Below, one piece after another: positions 23,736-23,874 of a DNA stretch of 23,874 nt. Each line of letters begins with the position of its first letter. The stretch's first letter is position 1. The notes beneath the pieces are model-generated. The model had not been told where the DNA came from and did not search any database. It was given only the letters and a program-made list of their open reading frames with translations. Origin of the DNA: JBBSGC01 sp038254525 (GTDB taxonomy: Bacteria > Actinomycetota > Actinomycetes > Propionibacteriales > Nocardioidaceae); the NCBI GenBank assembly GCA_038254525.1, contig JBBSGC010000014.1:1-23874 (forward strand). Direction: 5' to 3'. The position numbers were made by a program, and so were the translations under genes.

Positions 23736-23874
23736 TGGTTCCCCCCGAATCGTGGAGGGTTTCTCTATGCCGCTTCCCGGTTGGGGGCGGCAGCCTCGTA
23801 GTTGATCGGTGACATCATCGCCGCTGAGCTGTGCCGGCGCTGGTGGTTGTAGAACCCGTAGCACCAGTCCATCA
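23736..23874 (-). mobile_element. End of an IS3-family element entering from the right edge
   Basis: Its boundary is placed where IS1634 transposase similarity stops. From there the plus strand reads TGGTTCCCCCCGAATCGTGG, a TG-starting end as in IS3 terminal repeats. The other end and any target duplication are outside the window. Confidence 0.65.
23765..23874 (-). CDS. IS3-family transposase OrfB, C-terminal 35 residues (partial)
   Basis: The visible piece includes DWCYGFYNHQRRHSSAAMM and SPINYE and ends NREAA-stop (TAG at 23767-23765). The YN..R.H....SP..YE pattern is the end of the rve integrase domain in IS3-family OrfB; the catalytic DDE residues lie beyond the right edge. The stop is about 30 bases from the proposed IS end, as usual for this family. 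Confidence 0.85.
   Translation of the reverse strand, partial: MDWCYGFYNHQRRHSSAAMMSPINYEAAAPNREAA

Noticed and set aside
1..23874. CRISPR arrays, rRNA genes, riboswitches
   Set aside because: No regularly spaced repeats longer than the two-copy repeats noted, and no recognisable rRNA or riboswitch cores such as a B12 box were seen.

Overview
The window is high-GC chromosomal DNA from an actinobacterium. The evidence is strong G/C bias at third codon positions, a WhiB regulator, an F420:NADPH oxidoreductase, an actinobacterial-type GlnA2 next to GlnE, a MetAP with the linker extension usual in actinobacteria, and several genes with a TANNNT box 6-7 bases before a GTG start (leaderless transcripts). 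I cannot name the genus.

Region 1 (1-2950) is a bacterial NHEJ locus. A Ku gene runs off the left edge. It is divergent from a two-gene operon carrying the ligase and primase/polymerase halves of LigD as separate proteins. A 23-bp imperfect palindrome sits between the divergent genes. Region 2 (3088-4474) holds a MerR regulator with a CarH/LitR-like cobalamin-binding module, divergent from a WhiB-family Fe-S regulator. Region 3 (4493-9903) is nitrogen control: glnE and a GlnA2-type glutamine synthetase flank a translationally coupled PadR/DUF1707 membrane-protein pair whose promoter carries a CGATATATCG palindrome. Region 4 (10020-17548) is housekeeping metabolism: a secreted protein of unknown function, nadE, panB, a convergent pair of a metal/cobalamin-binding-like protein and npdG, an MFS exporter, a 58-residue protein, and map. 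Region 5 (17661-19010) is a secreted phosphoesterase of the phospholipase C/acid phosphatase superfamily.

From about 19.0 kb to the right edge the window becomes accessory and decayed. It contains fragments of a ParB-like mobile-element gene broken across three frames, and a small secreted protein built from three near-identical repeats, with a strong hairpin downstream. It then has a tyrosine integrase split by a frameshift, a DUF6788 gene divergent from an IS1634-like transposase around a 33-bp perfect inverted repeat, and an IS3-family element that has inserted into the 3' end of that transposase. All of these mobility genes except DUF6788 and the edge-cut IS3 transposase look disabled, which suggests an old integrated element being eroded.

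I found no tRNA, rRNA or CRISPR array. No clear new multi-gene system stands out. The most unusual items are the CarH-like regulator with altered cobalamin-site residues, the repeat secreted protein lying between two halves of a decayed gene, the conserved small ORF at 16.5 kb, and the symmetric inverted repeat at the DUF6788/transposase junction.
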